DNA of 64,000 bases. It comes from Salipaludibacillus agaradhaerens (lineage in GTDB: Bacteria > Bacillota > Bacilli > Bacillales > Salisediminibacteriaceae). The notes beneath the pieces were generated by a model. That model was not told the origin of the DNA. It saw only the letters and a program-made list of their open reading frames with translations, and ran no database searches. Positions 16,031-24,627 of the stretch are shown here, one piece after another. Made by a program: the position numbers and the translations under genes. The first letter of the stretch is position 1, and every line of letters starts with the position of its first letter. The DNA is taken from positions 4,242,869-4,306,868 of the forward strand of contig NZ_KV917378.1 in assembly GCF_002019735.1 (NCBI RefSeq). Direction: 5' to 3'.

Positions 16031-18154
16031 ATGACTAAATTTGTAGTTAAACCAGGGGTGAAAAATTTACAGCATGAAGATGAAAAGCTCGTTACTACCC
16101 ATTGTTGTTACTGTGGGATGCAGTGCGGTATGCACATTCGAGTGAATAAAAAATCAGGGAATGTCGTAGGTGTTGAACCGCGCTACGATTGGCCAGTGAC
16201 AAATGGAAAAATGTGTCCAAAAGGGGTCACAGCTTACCAAACTGTTGATCATCCTAATCGTATTAAAACACCTCTCATCAAAAAGAATGGCAAATTTGTT
16301 GAAAGTACATGGGAGGAAGCGTTAGACCTAATTGAAAAAAATTATAAACGCTTGCAAAGTCATTATGGAAAGGACGCTTTGTCCGTATTTGGCGGTGTCT
16401 CCATGACAAATGAAAAGTGTTATTTAGTAGGGAAATATGCCCGTGTAGCTCTTGGGACCCGTTATGTTGATTATAATGGCCGTTTTTGTATGTCATCTGC
16501 AGCAGGAGGTTTTATGAAAACACTTGGCCTTGATAGAGGGTCTACTCTTCCTTGGCCAGAATTGGAACATACAGATTGTTTTTTTATGGCAGGGACAAAT
16601 ACCGCAGAGTGTCATCCTACAACAATCCAATGGTTATGGAAAGCAAGAGATAAAGGGGCAAAGATGATCGTAGCTGATCCCCGGGAAACACCGACTGCGA
16701 GAATTGCCGATGTTCATTTAGATTTAAAAGCTGGGACTGATTCAGCTCTTGCTAATGGTATGATGCATCTTCTGATAAAAGAAGGCTATGTGGACGAGGC
16801 ATATGTTCAGACAAGATGCCATAATTTTGAGGAATTAAAAGAAGCTGTTAAGGCGTTTACTCCTGAAAAAACTGCCATGATTACTGGGGTTGATAAAGAG
16901 AAAATAGTGAAAGCAGCCACTATTTTTGGGCGTTCTCCTCGTTCGGTCGTCATGTTTGCTCGGGGAATCGAGCAGCAACGAAAAGGGGTAGACAATGTCT
17001 GTTTATATACGTCTATGGCACTGTTAAGGGGGCAGATTGGAAAATTTGCTTCCGGTGTTGCGACTTTCACTGGTCAAGGCAATGGTCAAGGAGGGAGAGA
17101 ACATGGACAAAAAGCAGATGCCCTCCCCGGATATAGGAAAATTGATAATCCTGAACACGTCGCTTACGTGTCAGACGTGTGGGGCATTGATCCGAAGGAA
17201 ATGCCTCAAGCAGGTGTATCAGCTTATGAAATGTTTGATCACATTCAACAAGGCAAAATTAAAGCGATGCACGTCATTTGTAGTAATCCTGCAGTATCAG
17301 CTCCGAATAATCATTACATTTGGGAGGGGTTTAAAAAATTAGATTTTATGGTTGTTTCGGACTTCTTTTTATCTGAAACAGCAGAATTTGCTGATGTGGT
17401 GTTGCCTACTACAACGTGGGCGGAGGATGAAGGGACGACCACAAACCTTGAAGGTCGTGTCATTCGTATTAGAAAAGTGAAAGAACCTGTTGGAGAAGCG
17501 AAAACAGATTGGGAGATTATGCAGTTAATCGCTGAACGCATGGGAAAAAAATCGTTCTTCCCTTATACATCAGTCAGTGATATTTATGAAGAATTCCGAT
17601 TAGCATCAAAAGGTGGAAAAGCCGATTACTACGGCATTACGTATGATCGAATTGAAAAAGAAGATGGCGTATTTTGGCCGTGTCCAGATGAGAAACATCC
17701 TGGTTCACCGACGATGTTCACTGAATCATTTGCAACGGAAGATGGGAAAGCCAATTTAGCTGTTGTCGGGTGGGAAGAACCTGGTGAAACACCGTCGGAT
17801 GACTACCCACACATATTGACGACAGGTCGGGTTGTCTTTCACTACTTATCAGGCACACAAACACGAAGAACACCATTTCTCATGGAACAGTGTCCTGAAC
17901 CATATGCAGAAATACATCCGGAAATGGCTGCTAAGTATCGTTTGAATAATGGCGATCGGGTCGTATTAACAACAAAGCGTGGAGACATAACGGTTCCCGT
18001 AAAGTTGACGAAGGCCATTCGGCGTGACCACATTTTTGTCCCTTATCATTGGGGGAAAGAATTGTCTATTAATAAACTGACTAATCCTGCACTTGACCCT
18101 ACATCACGAATGCCGGAGTTCAAAGTGTGTGCCGTCCGAATGCAAAAAGCATAA
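16031..18154 (+). CDS. Molybdopterin oxidoreductase, NasA/NarB-type nitrate reductase
   Basis: The catalytic subunit, 707 residues, bis-MGD DMSO-reductase family. An N-terminal 4Fe-4S motif (CCYCGMQCG, then KMCPKG) is followed by the Mo-ligand cysteine in GRFCMSSAAGG, MGD-binding segments (ADPRETPTA) and a C-terminal dinucleotide-binding domain (HILTTGRVVFHYLSGTQTRR). GQGNGQGGREHG...LPGYR resembles the nitrate reductase signature of NasA/NarB/NapA rather than NarG, where the Mo ligand is Asp. There is no Tat signal, so it acts in the cytoplasm. No NasD/NasE-type nitrite reductase gene accompanies it; instead there is a membrane anchor, ferredoxin, Rieske protein and NarK, which suggests respiratory use. 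Formate dehydrogenase activity is a less likely alternative. Confidence 0.85.
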   Translation: MTKFVVKPGVKNLQHEDEKLVTTHCCYCGMQCGMHIRVNKKSGNVVGVEPRYDWPVTNGKMCPKGVTAYQTVDHPNRIKTPLIKKNGKFVESTWEEALDLIEKNYKRLQSHYGKDALSVFGGVSMTNEKCYLVGKYARVALGTRYVDYNGRFCMSSAAGGFMKTLGLDRGSTLPWPELEHTDCFFMAGTNTAECHPTTIQWLWKARDKGAKMIVADPRETPTARIADVHLDLKAGTDSALANGMMHLLIKEGYVDEAYVQTRCHNFEELKEAVKAFTPEKTAMITGVDKEKIVKAATIFGRSPRSVVMFARGIEQQRKGVDNVCLYTSMALLRGQIGKFASGVATFTGQGNGQGGREHGQKADALPGYRKIDNPEHVAYVSDVWGIDPKEMPQAGVSAYEMFDHIQQGKIKAMHVICSNPAVSAPNNHYIWEGFKKLDFMVVSDFFLSETAEFADVVLPTTTWAEDEGTTTNLEGRVIRIRKVKEPVGEAKTDWEIMQLIAERMGKKSFFPYTSVSDIYEEFRLASKGGKADYYGITYDRIEKEDGVFWPCPDEKHPGSPTMFTESFATEDGKANLAVVGWEEPGETPSDDYPHILTTGRVVFHYLSGTQTRRTPFLMEQCPEPYAEIHPEMAAKYRLNNGDRVVLTTKRGDITVPVKLTKAIRRDHIFVPYHWGKELSINKLTNPALDPTSRMPEFKVCAVRMQKA

Positions 18155-18182
18155 CTCACGATGAACGAAGGGGGAGTGGCTC

Positions 18183-18725
18183 ATGAAAAAAGTCATGTAT
18201 TTAGAATTTGAACGCTGCATCGGATGCAGAGCCTGTCAGGCTGCCTGTAGAGAGTGTGGTGGCCATGATGCAAAAGAAAGAAATTATGTAGAGTATGTGG
18301 ATTTTTTGGAGAATCGCCAAACGTATCCTATGCTGTGTATGCAATGTAAAGACCCAGCATGTGCAAAAGTTTGCCCTGCAAATGCCATTCAAATTACTGA
18401 AGAAGGTGTCGTTCTATCAGCGATGGAAGAAAAATGTATCGGATGCCGTAATTGTACATTTGGCTGTCCATTTGGAATTCCGAAATTCGACTTTGAAGAA
18501 AACAAAATGTACAAGTGTGATATGTGTTACGACCGTACGAAATATGATATTGCTCCTATGTGTGCGTCAGTATGTCCATCAGATGCTATTCGATTTATTG
18601 ATCATGATGAGATGATGTCATTGAGACGGCGACGAACACAACTAAATCTAATCGAAGGAAAAAAACCATCTGAACATGATAAATGGGCGTATGTTCCTGA
18701 ATTTTTCGGTGTGTATTCAGATTAA
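18183..18725 (+). CDS. Four-cluster ferredoxin subunit (NrfC/DmsB type)
   Basis: This electron-transfer subunit probably links the membrane anchor to the molybdoenzyme. Its 180 residues hold four cysteine groups, enough for four 4Fe-4S clusters: CIGCRACQAAC near residue 12, CMQCKDPACAKVCP near 57, CIGCRNCTFGCP near 88 and CDMCYDR...CASVCP near 117-133. There is no Tat signal, so it should face the cytoplasm with the catalytic subunit. The start follows GGGGGAG. It lies 28 bases after the reductase gene in the same operon. Confidence 0.9.
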   Translation: MKKVMYLEFERCIGCRACQAACRECGGHDAKERNYVEYVDFLENRQTYPMLCMQCKDPACAKVCPANAIQITEEGVVLSAMEEKCIGCRNCTFGCPFGIPKFDFEENKMYKCDMCYDRTKYDIAPMCASVCPSDAIRFIDHDEMMSLRRRRTQLNLIEGKKPSEHDKWAYVPEFFGVYSD

Positions 18726-18766
18726 AAATTTAAGTCGACCGCCTATTTTAGAAAGGAGTATGACGG

Positions 18767-19300
18767 ATGACTAATGACGATAAAAAAGGACGTAACCGGC
18801 AAAAATCAACATCAGATATGGTTAATTTAATGGGAAATGTGGAGCAAAAAGATGACTTAACATATAATCGTCGTGCCTTTTTAAAAACAGCCGCTGGCGC
18901 TTCAGTTGCGCTAGGGCTATCGACGGTTCCCTTTAGTGTAAGGGCGATGATGGGTATAGCAGAAGATGAAAGTGAGCGTGTGGAAATAGCGCATGTTGAT
19001 CAGCTACCGAAAGGGGAATCCCTCACATTTCATTATCCCACAGATAATGATCCTGCTTTACTCGTGCATACTATGTCTGGTGAACTAGTAGCCTATAATT
19101 CTGCTTGTACACATCTTATGTGTCCTGTGTTTTACAAAAAAGAAACAGATACACTCCTTTGTCCGTGTCATAAAGGCTATTTTGATGTTAATAACGGACA
19201 TCCGCTTGAAGGACCACCACAAAGAGAGCTCCCTATGATTCATTTAGAGATAGACGCTAATATTATTTATGCCGTAGGTAGGTCGTATCGCCATGAGTAA
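18767..19300 (+). CDS. Tat-exported Rieske 2Fe-2S protein
   Basis: A twin-arginine signal, YNRRAFLKTAAGASVALG (about residues 38-55), follows a charged 37-residue leader. The exported domain binds a Rieske 2Fe-2S cluster through CTHLMC and CPCHKGYF (about residues 110-140). The protein is 177 residues. An exported Rieske next to a cytoplasmic molybdoenzyme is unusual. Comparable Rieske/cytochrome b pairs accompany nitrate reductases of haloarchaea. Here it probably takes part in quinol oxidation with the membrane anchor, but its direct partner is unknown. The start follows AAAGGAG, and it overlaps the next small gene by 8 bases. Confidence 0.88.
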   Translation: MTNDDKKGRNRQKSTSDMVNLMGNVEQKDDLTYNRRAFLKTAAGASVALGLSTVPFSVRAMMGIAEDESERVEIAHVDQLPKGESLTFHYPTDNDPALLVHTMSGELVAYNSACTHLMCPVFYKKETDTLLCPCHKGYFDVNNGHPLEGPPQRELPMIHLEIDANIIYAVGRSYRHE

Positions 19301-19502
19301 AAAAATATGTTGGATCATTATTTTTATAACGATAGCTATTAATGTCGTTATGGTTCAATGGACAGTCGAATCTTATTTAGGAAGAGAGTACGAAAAAGTG
19401 ATTGTCTTTTCAGCAATAGGGGTAGTGGGGGCTTTCATCGCTTTTTTTGCTTATTTAAATTGGAGAAAGGTTGAGTACACCCATTCAAGTAAAGAAGAAT
19501 AG
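19293..19502 (+). CDS. Small membrane protein of the nitrate operon
   Basis: 69 residues with two hydrophobic segments (about 4-22 and 36-53) and a short charged tail (THSSKEE). It overlaps the Rieske gene by 8 bases and so is translationally coupled to it. No family recognised. A role as a small subunit or assembly factor of the membrane complex is inferred from position only. Confidence 0.65.
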   Translation: MSKKICWIIIFITIAINVVMVQWTVESYLGREYEKVIVFSAIGVVGAFIAFFAYLNWRKVEYTHSSKEE

Positions 19503-19624
19503 GTGTGATCAGTAATCGTGTTACTTAACCGAGGGGACAAGAAGTTCACGATAAACGAACTTATAAATGTGGTTAGTGACTTGAAAAACAATTCATTATG
19601 TCCTACTAACCTGAGCAAAACATA

Positions 19625-20935
19625 ATGTTGGGAGAGATAACGATGGCACGAATAACGAGATGGGAACCGGAAGATCCTTCTTTTTGGGAAAGTGAAGGGA
19701 AGTATCATGCACGGAGAAATTTATGGATTTCTATTACAGCTTTATTTTTAGCATTTGCTGTTTGGCAAATTTGGTCTGTTATGGCGACTAATTTGAATGA
19801 TATAGGATTTAATTATACTGAAAGTGAATTGTTTTTATTAACCGCTTTACCAGGACTGACTGGCGCAACGTTAAGAATAATATATACTTTTCTCGTTCCA
19901 ATTTTTGGCGGAAGGAATTGGACTGTCATCAGTACAGCATCATTACTAATTCCCGCAGTGGGCATTGGTTTTGCTGTTCAAAATCCTGAAACACCTTTCT
20001 GGATAATGGCTCTATTAGCGGCTTTATGTGGATTTGGCGGAGGGAATTTCGCTTCCAGTATGTCAAATATTAGCTTTTTCTATCCTAAGAAAGCAAAAGG
20101 AACGGCACTTGGATTGAATGCAGGGATAGGCAATCTCGGTGTGAGTGCTGTTCAACTATTATCCCCACTGGTCATAGCCTTTGCGCTTTTTGGTCCATTA
20201 GGGGGAGCTCCACAGTATCTTGGTGATGGGAAAGAAGTATTTATGCAAAATGCTGCTTTTATTTGGGTGTTGCCTATAGCTTTTACAGTTGTGGCTGCTT
20301 TTTTTGGAATGGATAATTTGCCGACGATGAAAACGTCGATCAAAGAACAGGCTGTTATTTTTAAAAATAAGCATACATGGATTATGACGTGGTTGTATAC
20401 GATGTGTTTTGGCTCCTTCATTGGCTATGCAGCAGCTTTTCCGTTATTGACACGTACAGAATTCCCAGAAGTTAATGTGCTTCAAATTGCGTTTATTGGA
20501 CCATTACTCGGTGCTCTCATTCGCCCGATAGGAGGTTGGTTATCAGATAAACTTGGTGGAGCATTCGTCACGTTTTGGGATATCCTCTTGTTAATCGGAA
20601 GTACTCTTGGTGTTATGTATTTTTATAACAGCGGTAACTTTACCGGATTTCTTATTATGTTTATTATCGTATTTATTGCTACTGGTATTGCTAATGGCTC
20701 AACATTTAGAATGATCCCTTTTATTTTTGAACAAAAAGAAGCTGCTTCCGTCATTGGTTTTACTTCCGCGATAGCTGCCTATGGCGCTTTTCTAATACCG
20801 AGTTTATTTGGTTGGTCAATCGATGTGACCGGTATGGCTAATTTAGCGCTAGGTATTTTTATAGTTTACTACATTGTTAGCTTAGCACTTCATTGGTACT
20901 ATTACTCTCGAAAAGGAGCAGAAGTTAAGTGTTAA
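19625..20935 (+). CDS. narK: Nitrate/nitrite transporter NarK
   Basis: A major facilitator protein of 436 residues with 12 likely membrane segments. The nitrate signature is visible in GFGGGNFASSMSNISFFYP (near residue 139) and in the second-half GIANGSTFRMIPFIF. A conserved Arg is in TLRIIYTF. It would import nitrate or export nitrite for the preceding reductase, which strongly supports nitrate as substrate of the operon. Its start follows GGGAGAG. A terminator follows at 20982-21018. Confidence 0.93.
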   Translation: MLGEITMARITRWEPEDPSFWESEGKYHARRNLWISITALFLAFAVWQIWSVMATNLNDIGFNYTESELFLLTALPGLTGATLRIIYTFLVPIFGGRNWTVISTASLLIPAVGIGFAVQNPETPFWIMALLAALCGFGGGNFASSMSNISFFYPKKAKGTALGLNAGIGNLGVSAVQLLSPLVIAFALFGPLGGAPQYLGDGKEVFMQNAAFIWVLPIAFTVVAAFFGMDNLPTMKTSIKEQAVIFKNKHTWIMTWLYTMCFGSFIGYAAAFPLLTRTEFPEVNVLQIAFIGPLLGALIRPIGGWLSDKLGGAFVTFWDILLLIGSTLGVMYFYNSGNFTGFLIMFIIVFIATGIANGSTFRMIPFIFEQKEAASVIGFTSAIAAYGAFLIPSLFGWSIDVTGMANLALGIFIVYYIVSLALHWYYYSRKGAEVKC

Positions 20936-20981
20936 AAAGATAGGTAAAAGCTTGATTATTTAAAAGATGAATGAATAGGTG

Positions 20982-21018
20982 ATCACAGGCTTGATATCAA
21001 CACTAGCCTGTGATTTTT
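20982..21018 (+). terminator. Terminator after narK
   Basis: ATCACAGGCT pairs perfectly with AGCCTGTGAT, followed by TTTT. It closes the operon that begins at 14.9 kb. Confidence 0.8.
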
Positions 21019-21148
21019 AGAAAGAATAAACGTCATAAAATAGTCAACTTATTTTACTTTAAAACTTTTAAAATAGTGTTAACATAAACTAAGAGATGAT
21101 TTTACTCACATTATTTCACTATTTTCTTTTGGCGAGGCGGGAAATGTA

Positions 21149-21859
21149 ATGGAAAAACAAAAGCTAAAAATGAAGCGTTTTTTTAATGAGATTTCTGAGG
21201 CTAATAAAGAACTGTTATTAAAAAACGGTTTAGAGATCAATGTTAAAAGCGGCACGTTTTTATTCTATGAAGGTGATTTCCCCGAGCATGTCTATCTTGT
21301 AAGATCGGGCAAAGTTAGGCTGAGCAAAATGACGTCAGAAGGTAAAGAGTTTTCTATTCATCTAAAGCAAAAAGATGAACTAGTTGGAGAAGTTGGGCTG
21401 TTCAATGAAATGTCCATTAGTGTAACTGCTGAAGTCATAGAAAATGCGTCACTTGTCCGCTTTGATCGACACACATTGGAAGCGCTATTTCGAGAAAATG
21501 GTGAAATTGCTGTGGCCTTTATGAAATGGTTTGCCCGACATACCCAATCAACACAGGCTAAATTTAGAGATTTAATTTTGTGTGGTAAAACAGGCGCTAT
21601 TTATTCAACTTTAATTCGTTTTAGTAATTCCTACGGGATAGAGAAACCAGACGGCGTTTTTATAAATGTGCAATTAACTAACCAAGATATTGCTAACTAC
21701 ATTGGTACTACAAGGGAAAGTGTCAATAGGTTGTTGAATGACTTAAAAAAAGCTGAGGTTCTTTCCATTACAAATGGTTACATCACGATTCATAGGTTGG
21801 AATTTTTAAAAGACTACTTGCACTGTGGTGACTGTCCAGTTGAAATATGCACTATCTAA
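21149..21859 (+). CDS. fnr: Oxygen-sensing regulator Fnr, Bacillus type
   Basis: A Crp/Fnr activator of 236 residues: N-terminal beta barrel, dimer helix, helix-turn-helix (IGTTRESVNRLLNDLKKA) and a C-terminal tail with CGDCPVEIC. The C-x2-C-x4-C arrangement at the C-terminus is where Bacillus subtilis Fnr binds its 4Fe-4S cluster, unlike E. coli FNR. It lies right behind narK, as in B. subtilis narK-fnr, though here it has its own terminator-separated unit. It probably acts on the Fnr boxes listed at 3.4, 14.8, 22.5 and 34.7 kb. Confidence 0.92.
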   Translation: MEKQKLKMKRFFNEISEANKELLLKNGLEINVKSGTFLFYEGDFPEHVYLVRSGKVRLSKMTSEGKEFSIHLKQKDELVGEVGLFNEMSISVTAEVIENASLVRFDRHTLEALFRENGEIAVAFMKWFARHTQSTQAKFRDLILCGKTGAIYSTLIRFSNSYGIEKPDGVFINVQLTNQDIANYIGTTRESVNRLLNDLKKAEVLSITNGYITIHRLEFLKDYLHCGDCPVEICTI

Positions 21860-21863
21860 AAAC

Positions 21864-21897
21864 GTTTCTCACGACATGCTATGTTGTGAGAACTTTT
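21864..21897 (+). terminator. Terminator after fnr
   Basis: GTTTCTCACxACA pairs with TGTxGTGAGAAC, followed by TTTTC. Confidence 0.7.
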
Positions 21898-21917
21898 CAA
21901 TTCTCTCAAAGAAGAGA

Positions 21918-22442
21918 TTATCGCTCCTCAACAGGATAAACAGTTAGTGAGTCACCGGAAAAAATCTGTTCACCTTCTGATGTGATAAGCGTGTAAGAAT
22001 CAGTGTTGTCCACAGTGGGGGGCACTAGGATACCGCGTGCTAGTCGCTTATTATATTGCCAAATTTCCACATTTGTGCCTGCCATTGATCGCTGTCGAGC
22101 TTTATCAATATAGTTAGCCCATTTTTGAAACCCATGGTATAAATAGGCTGGTTCACCTTGTTGATCATATCCTAGTAAGGCCTTTTTATCGTCTATCTTA
22201 GCGGATAAATCTGTAGCAAGTTCATCGACTAAGTAATAAAGTTCCTTACAACAGTTGAATGGAATATCATCTTCGCACGTTAATATTAAGTTATGATCAG
22301 AATTATGATGTTTAAACACGATGTCTATAGGTGCAGACGTTAATGTCTTTCTATAATGATCGTCATGGAATGTAAAGCCATGGTCAAACAATATAGGCGA
22401 AATACCGCGTATTGTTGAATAGGAAAATGTGACTGTGAGCAT
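21918..22442 (-). CDS. Unrecognised protein, 174 aa
   Basis: The start at ATG 22442 (MLTVTFSYSTIRG) follows AAGGAGGGG at good spacing, so it is a real gene. The protein is soluble, with a CCKELYYLVDEL helix in the middle and no signal peptide. I do not recognise a family. It lies between fnr and ywiC, on the opposite strand, with an Fnr box in the divergent region upstream, so redox control is possible. Confidence 0.7.
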   Translation of the reverse strand: MLTVTFSYSTIRGISPILFDHGFTFHDDHYRKTLTSAPIDIVFKHHNSDHNLILTCEDDIPFNCCKELYYLVDELATDLSAKIDDKKALLGYDQQGEPAYLYHGFQKWANYIDKARQRSMAGTNVEIWQYNKRLARGILVPPTVDNTDSYTLITSEGEQIFSGDSLTVYPVEER

Positions 22443-22538
22443 AGACTTTTTACCCCTCCTTAAGTAACACGATAAGATCATTATAGCAGGCTTCAAAAGA
22501 AGAGGCTGTGGGGAAAATCACATCACACTAATTAGTCT

Positions 22539-22576
22539 TGTGATTACCATCACATACAAAGATGTGGACATATAGT
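22539..22576 (+). promoter_or_regulatory. Perfect Fnr box before ywiC
   Basis: TGTGATTACCATCACA matches the consensus fully. A -10-like TATAGT follows at 22571-22576, close to the spacing expected for an Fnr-dependent promoter. It lies between ywiC and the divergent unknown gene. Confidence 0.7.
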
Positions 22577-22616
22577 ACACTCAGTACAATTAAGCATGAG
22601 GAAAGAAGGTGATTTC

Positions 22617-23345
22617 ATGAAATGGTATATCCCAAAGGAGCATGGGGCATGGGCGATGTTCATTATCCCATTTTGGACAGGGGCCGCCATCTCTGGCTTA
22701 TCTTGGCATCATCTTATTTTCTTTATAGGACTGACTGCGCTCTATTTTGCTCAAGCACCACTATTGACGTTTATCAGGCAGCCAAAGCATCAAGATATAT
22801 GGCCGTCCTTCTTGATATATACAGGAATTGGATTAAGTATAACAGTACCCTACATCGTCAGTGAAGTGTATTTAATTTATATCTTTTTAAGTATTTTGCC
22901 ACTATTCTTAGTGAATAGTTTGTTTGCAAAATTAAAAAAGGAACGTTTTTTTATAAATGATCTTTCAGCTATCGTAGCTTTGTCAGCTCTTCTGTTATCA
23001 GCTTATGTGATTGGATCAGGAGAATTACGGGCAGAAGCTTTTCACTATATGCTTCTTATCATTGTTTTCTTTGTGGCCAGTGTTTTTCATGTAAAGGCTC
23101 TTATACGAGAGAAGAATAATAAACCCTTTAAACTGGTGTCACTGGTATATCATATCGTTATTACGGTTTTAGCTTTTCTAACAGGCTGGCTCATGGCTGG
23201 AGTAGTCTTTTTATTAACATTAGGTAAAACGGCACTTATTCCTAAAAAATATTTAAGCAAGCCGAGGCAAATTGGGATAGTGGAAATCGTTAACAGTGCT
23301 GTTTTTCTAGTTTTATTAGTTAGTGGTTATTATGTCTTTGCCTGA
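22617..23345 (+). CDS. ywiC: YwiC-like membrane protein
   Basis: 242 residues, starting MKWYIPKEHGAWAMF, the hallmark of the YwiC family, with about seven to eight membrane segments. In B. subtilis ywiC sits beside the narK-fnr-narGHJI region and is under Fnr control, and the perfect Fnr box here agrees. Its biochemical role is unknown. I start at 22617 because GAAGGTG precedes that ATG; an in-frame ATG seven codons upstream lacks support. Confidence 0.85.
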   Translation: MKWYIPKEHGAWAMFIIPFWTGAAISGLSWHHLIFFIGLTALYFAQAPLLTFIRQPKHQDIWPSFLIYTGIGLSITVPYIVSEVYLIYIFLSILPLFLVNSLFAKLKKERFFINDLSAIVALSALLLSAYVIGSGELRAEAFHYMLLIIVFFVASVFHVKALIREKNNKPFKLVSLVYHIVITVLAFLTGWLMAGVVFLLTLGKTALIPKKYLSKPRQIGIVEIVNSAVFLVLLVSGYYVFA

Positions 23346-23397
23346 ATAAATGCTTGCCAGACCCTCATACTAAGGAAAATAACTTTGAGGTGATAGG

Positions 23398-23577
23398 ATG
23401 AGTCAGCGTCATCAATTTAAACCAGGTGATAAAGCCCCTAACAACGGAAAGTATGTGGAAATAGGGGAAACAGGAAGTATGGTACAAAACCCACAACAAA
23501 TTCATTTGGAGACAGGGGATACGTTTCCAGAAACGAGAAATCATAATCGTGTATGGACATATAAAAGAAAGCCATAA
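23398..23577 (+). CDS. yjzC: YjzC-like small protein
   Basis: 59 residues, MSQRHQFKPGDKAPNNGKY at the start and ending WTYKRKP. This is the short hydrophilic YjzC family, function unknown. TTTGAGGTG precedes the ATG. In B. subtilis yjzC also lies upstream of yjzD, med and fabHA, so the position agrees. Confidence 0.85.
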   Translation: MSQRHQFKPGDKAPNNGKYVEIGETGSMVQNPQQIHLETGDTFPETRNHNRVWTYKRKP

Positions 23578-23618
23578 TCACGAAGTTCTACTTCCTAAAT
23601 TAAGTATACAAGTGGTTC

Positions 23619-23656
23619 GGACCAGTTTCTTTACACGGAAACTGGTTTAAATTTTG
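23619..23656 (+). terminator. Terminator after yjzC
   Basis: ACCAGTTTC pairs with GAAACTGGT around TTTACACG, followed by TTAAATTTT. Confidence 0.75.
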
Positions 23657-24304
23657 CTGACTAGGAACGTCTCCTCGCTAACTCAAAGGTGCCGAGCGAC
23701 TAGACTGACATCAACTGTACACGTGTTTACAAAGGAGAGATGCTTAATCCTGCCCAAATATAAAACAATGCATCAAGGCCCATACAGTGATCTTTGGCTA
23801 AATGATGCGATATATCCTTTCGCTTACTTCATAGGATGATGGGACCTTAGGGCGCCAAGGATACTCAGACAGTCACCGTTTTTCCGCAGTCCTTGAAAAA
23901 GAGCGACCAGGTTATATCGATTAGTTTTCATTGTTCAATTTTTATGTTGAAATTTTAATCATAGCTAACGGTCGGTAATGTCCTGATTAAACTCAACTAC
24001 CAATCAGTGGGGGAAGAACCCAAACGCCCACTGATTGAAGGTTCATTATATTATGACATGCATTCATATGATTTTAAGAGAGTGAAGGTTAAATGAGGTA
24101 TGAATACACATTCGTTGGAGGCTGGATATAATGTGATACTCTATAGTGAGTTATTTAAATGAGTGTCATTGGCTTAAATACTAGTCGTTCATAGGTCATT
24201 TAAGATAGAGAGTTTTAAAGAGAAGGCGCTCACTTTACAATTAACTATTGTAATTACCTTTATTTTTTGCGATTCTTTATAATAGCCAAAGAAAGGAGAA
24301 GGTT
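23657..24304. other. Intergenic region with a partial repeat and a palindrome
   Basis: No supported gene. It contains the 3' part of a dispersed repeat (23963-24050) and an inverted repeat TTACAAT-N5-ATTGTAA at 24235-24253 followed by a TATAAT at about 24278, probably the promoter of the next gene. Confidence 0.5.
23963..24050 (+). repeat. Dispersed repeat, 3' portion (copy 2)
   Basis: It carries GCTAACGGTCGGTAATG, CTCAACTACCAATCAGTGG and ACTGATTGAAGGTTC, matching the second half of the full copy at 25616-25774. The 5' stem arm is missing. Confidence 0.75.
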
Positions 24305-24472
24305 ATGCGGTTATTATTTGGTGTAATTATTTTTTCTGTTGTTTCTTTACTTGCATTCTTCATGATAGTGAATGGCACTGATGTACCAGTTGAAGTTGCT
24401 GTTATAGTGGCATTGCTATTGGGTGGCGTGATAGAGTGGCTCTTTCATCGTTTTATAAAAGTACGTCATTAA
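24305..24472 (+). CDS. Small membrane protein, DUF2929 (YjzD)-like
   Basis: 55 residues, two hydrophobic segments and a basic end (HRFIKVRH). AAGGAGAAGG precedes the ATG. Size, topology and place between yjzC and med match B. subtilis yjzD (DUF2929). Sequence recognition alone is weak. Function unknown. Confidence 0.7.
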   Translation: MRLLFGVIIFSVVSLLAFFMIVNGTDVPVEVAVIVALLLGGVIEWLFHRFIKVRH

Positions 24473-24627
24473 GACGTTAAAGAACTTTACTTAAGATAGG
24501 AAATAGTCTTTTAAAATGAGTAAGCAGCTAAAAAGTGATTAAAGCTTACTTCTGAGAAAACTAGGATACATGGTTTTCTTTATCATGAATACATTAATTA
24601 AAAAAGGCCAGCAAGGAGGTCCTTAAA

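Noticed and set aside
23654-23839. 61-codon plus-strand frame after yjzC
   Set aside because: It begins inside the terminator region of yjzC, has no ribosome site and an unlikely composition.
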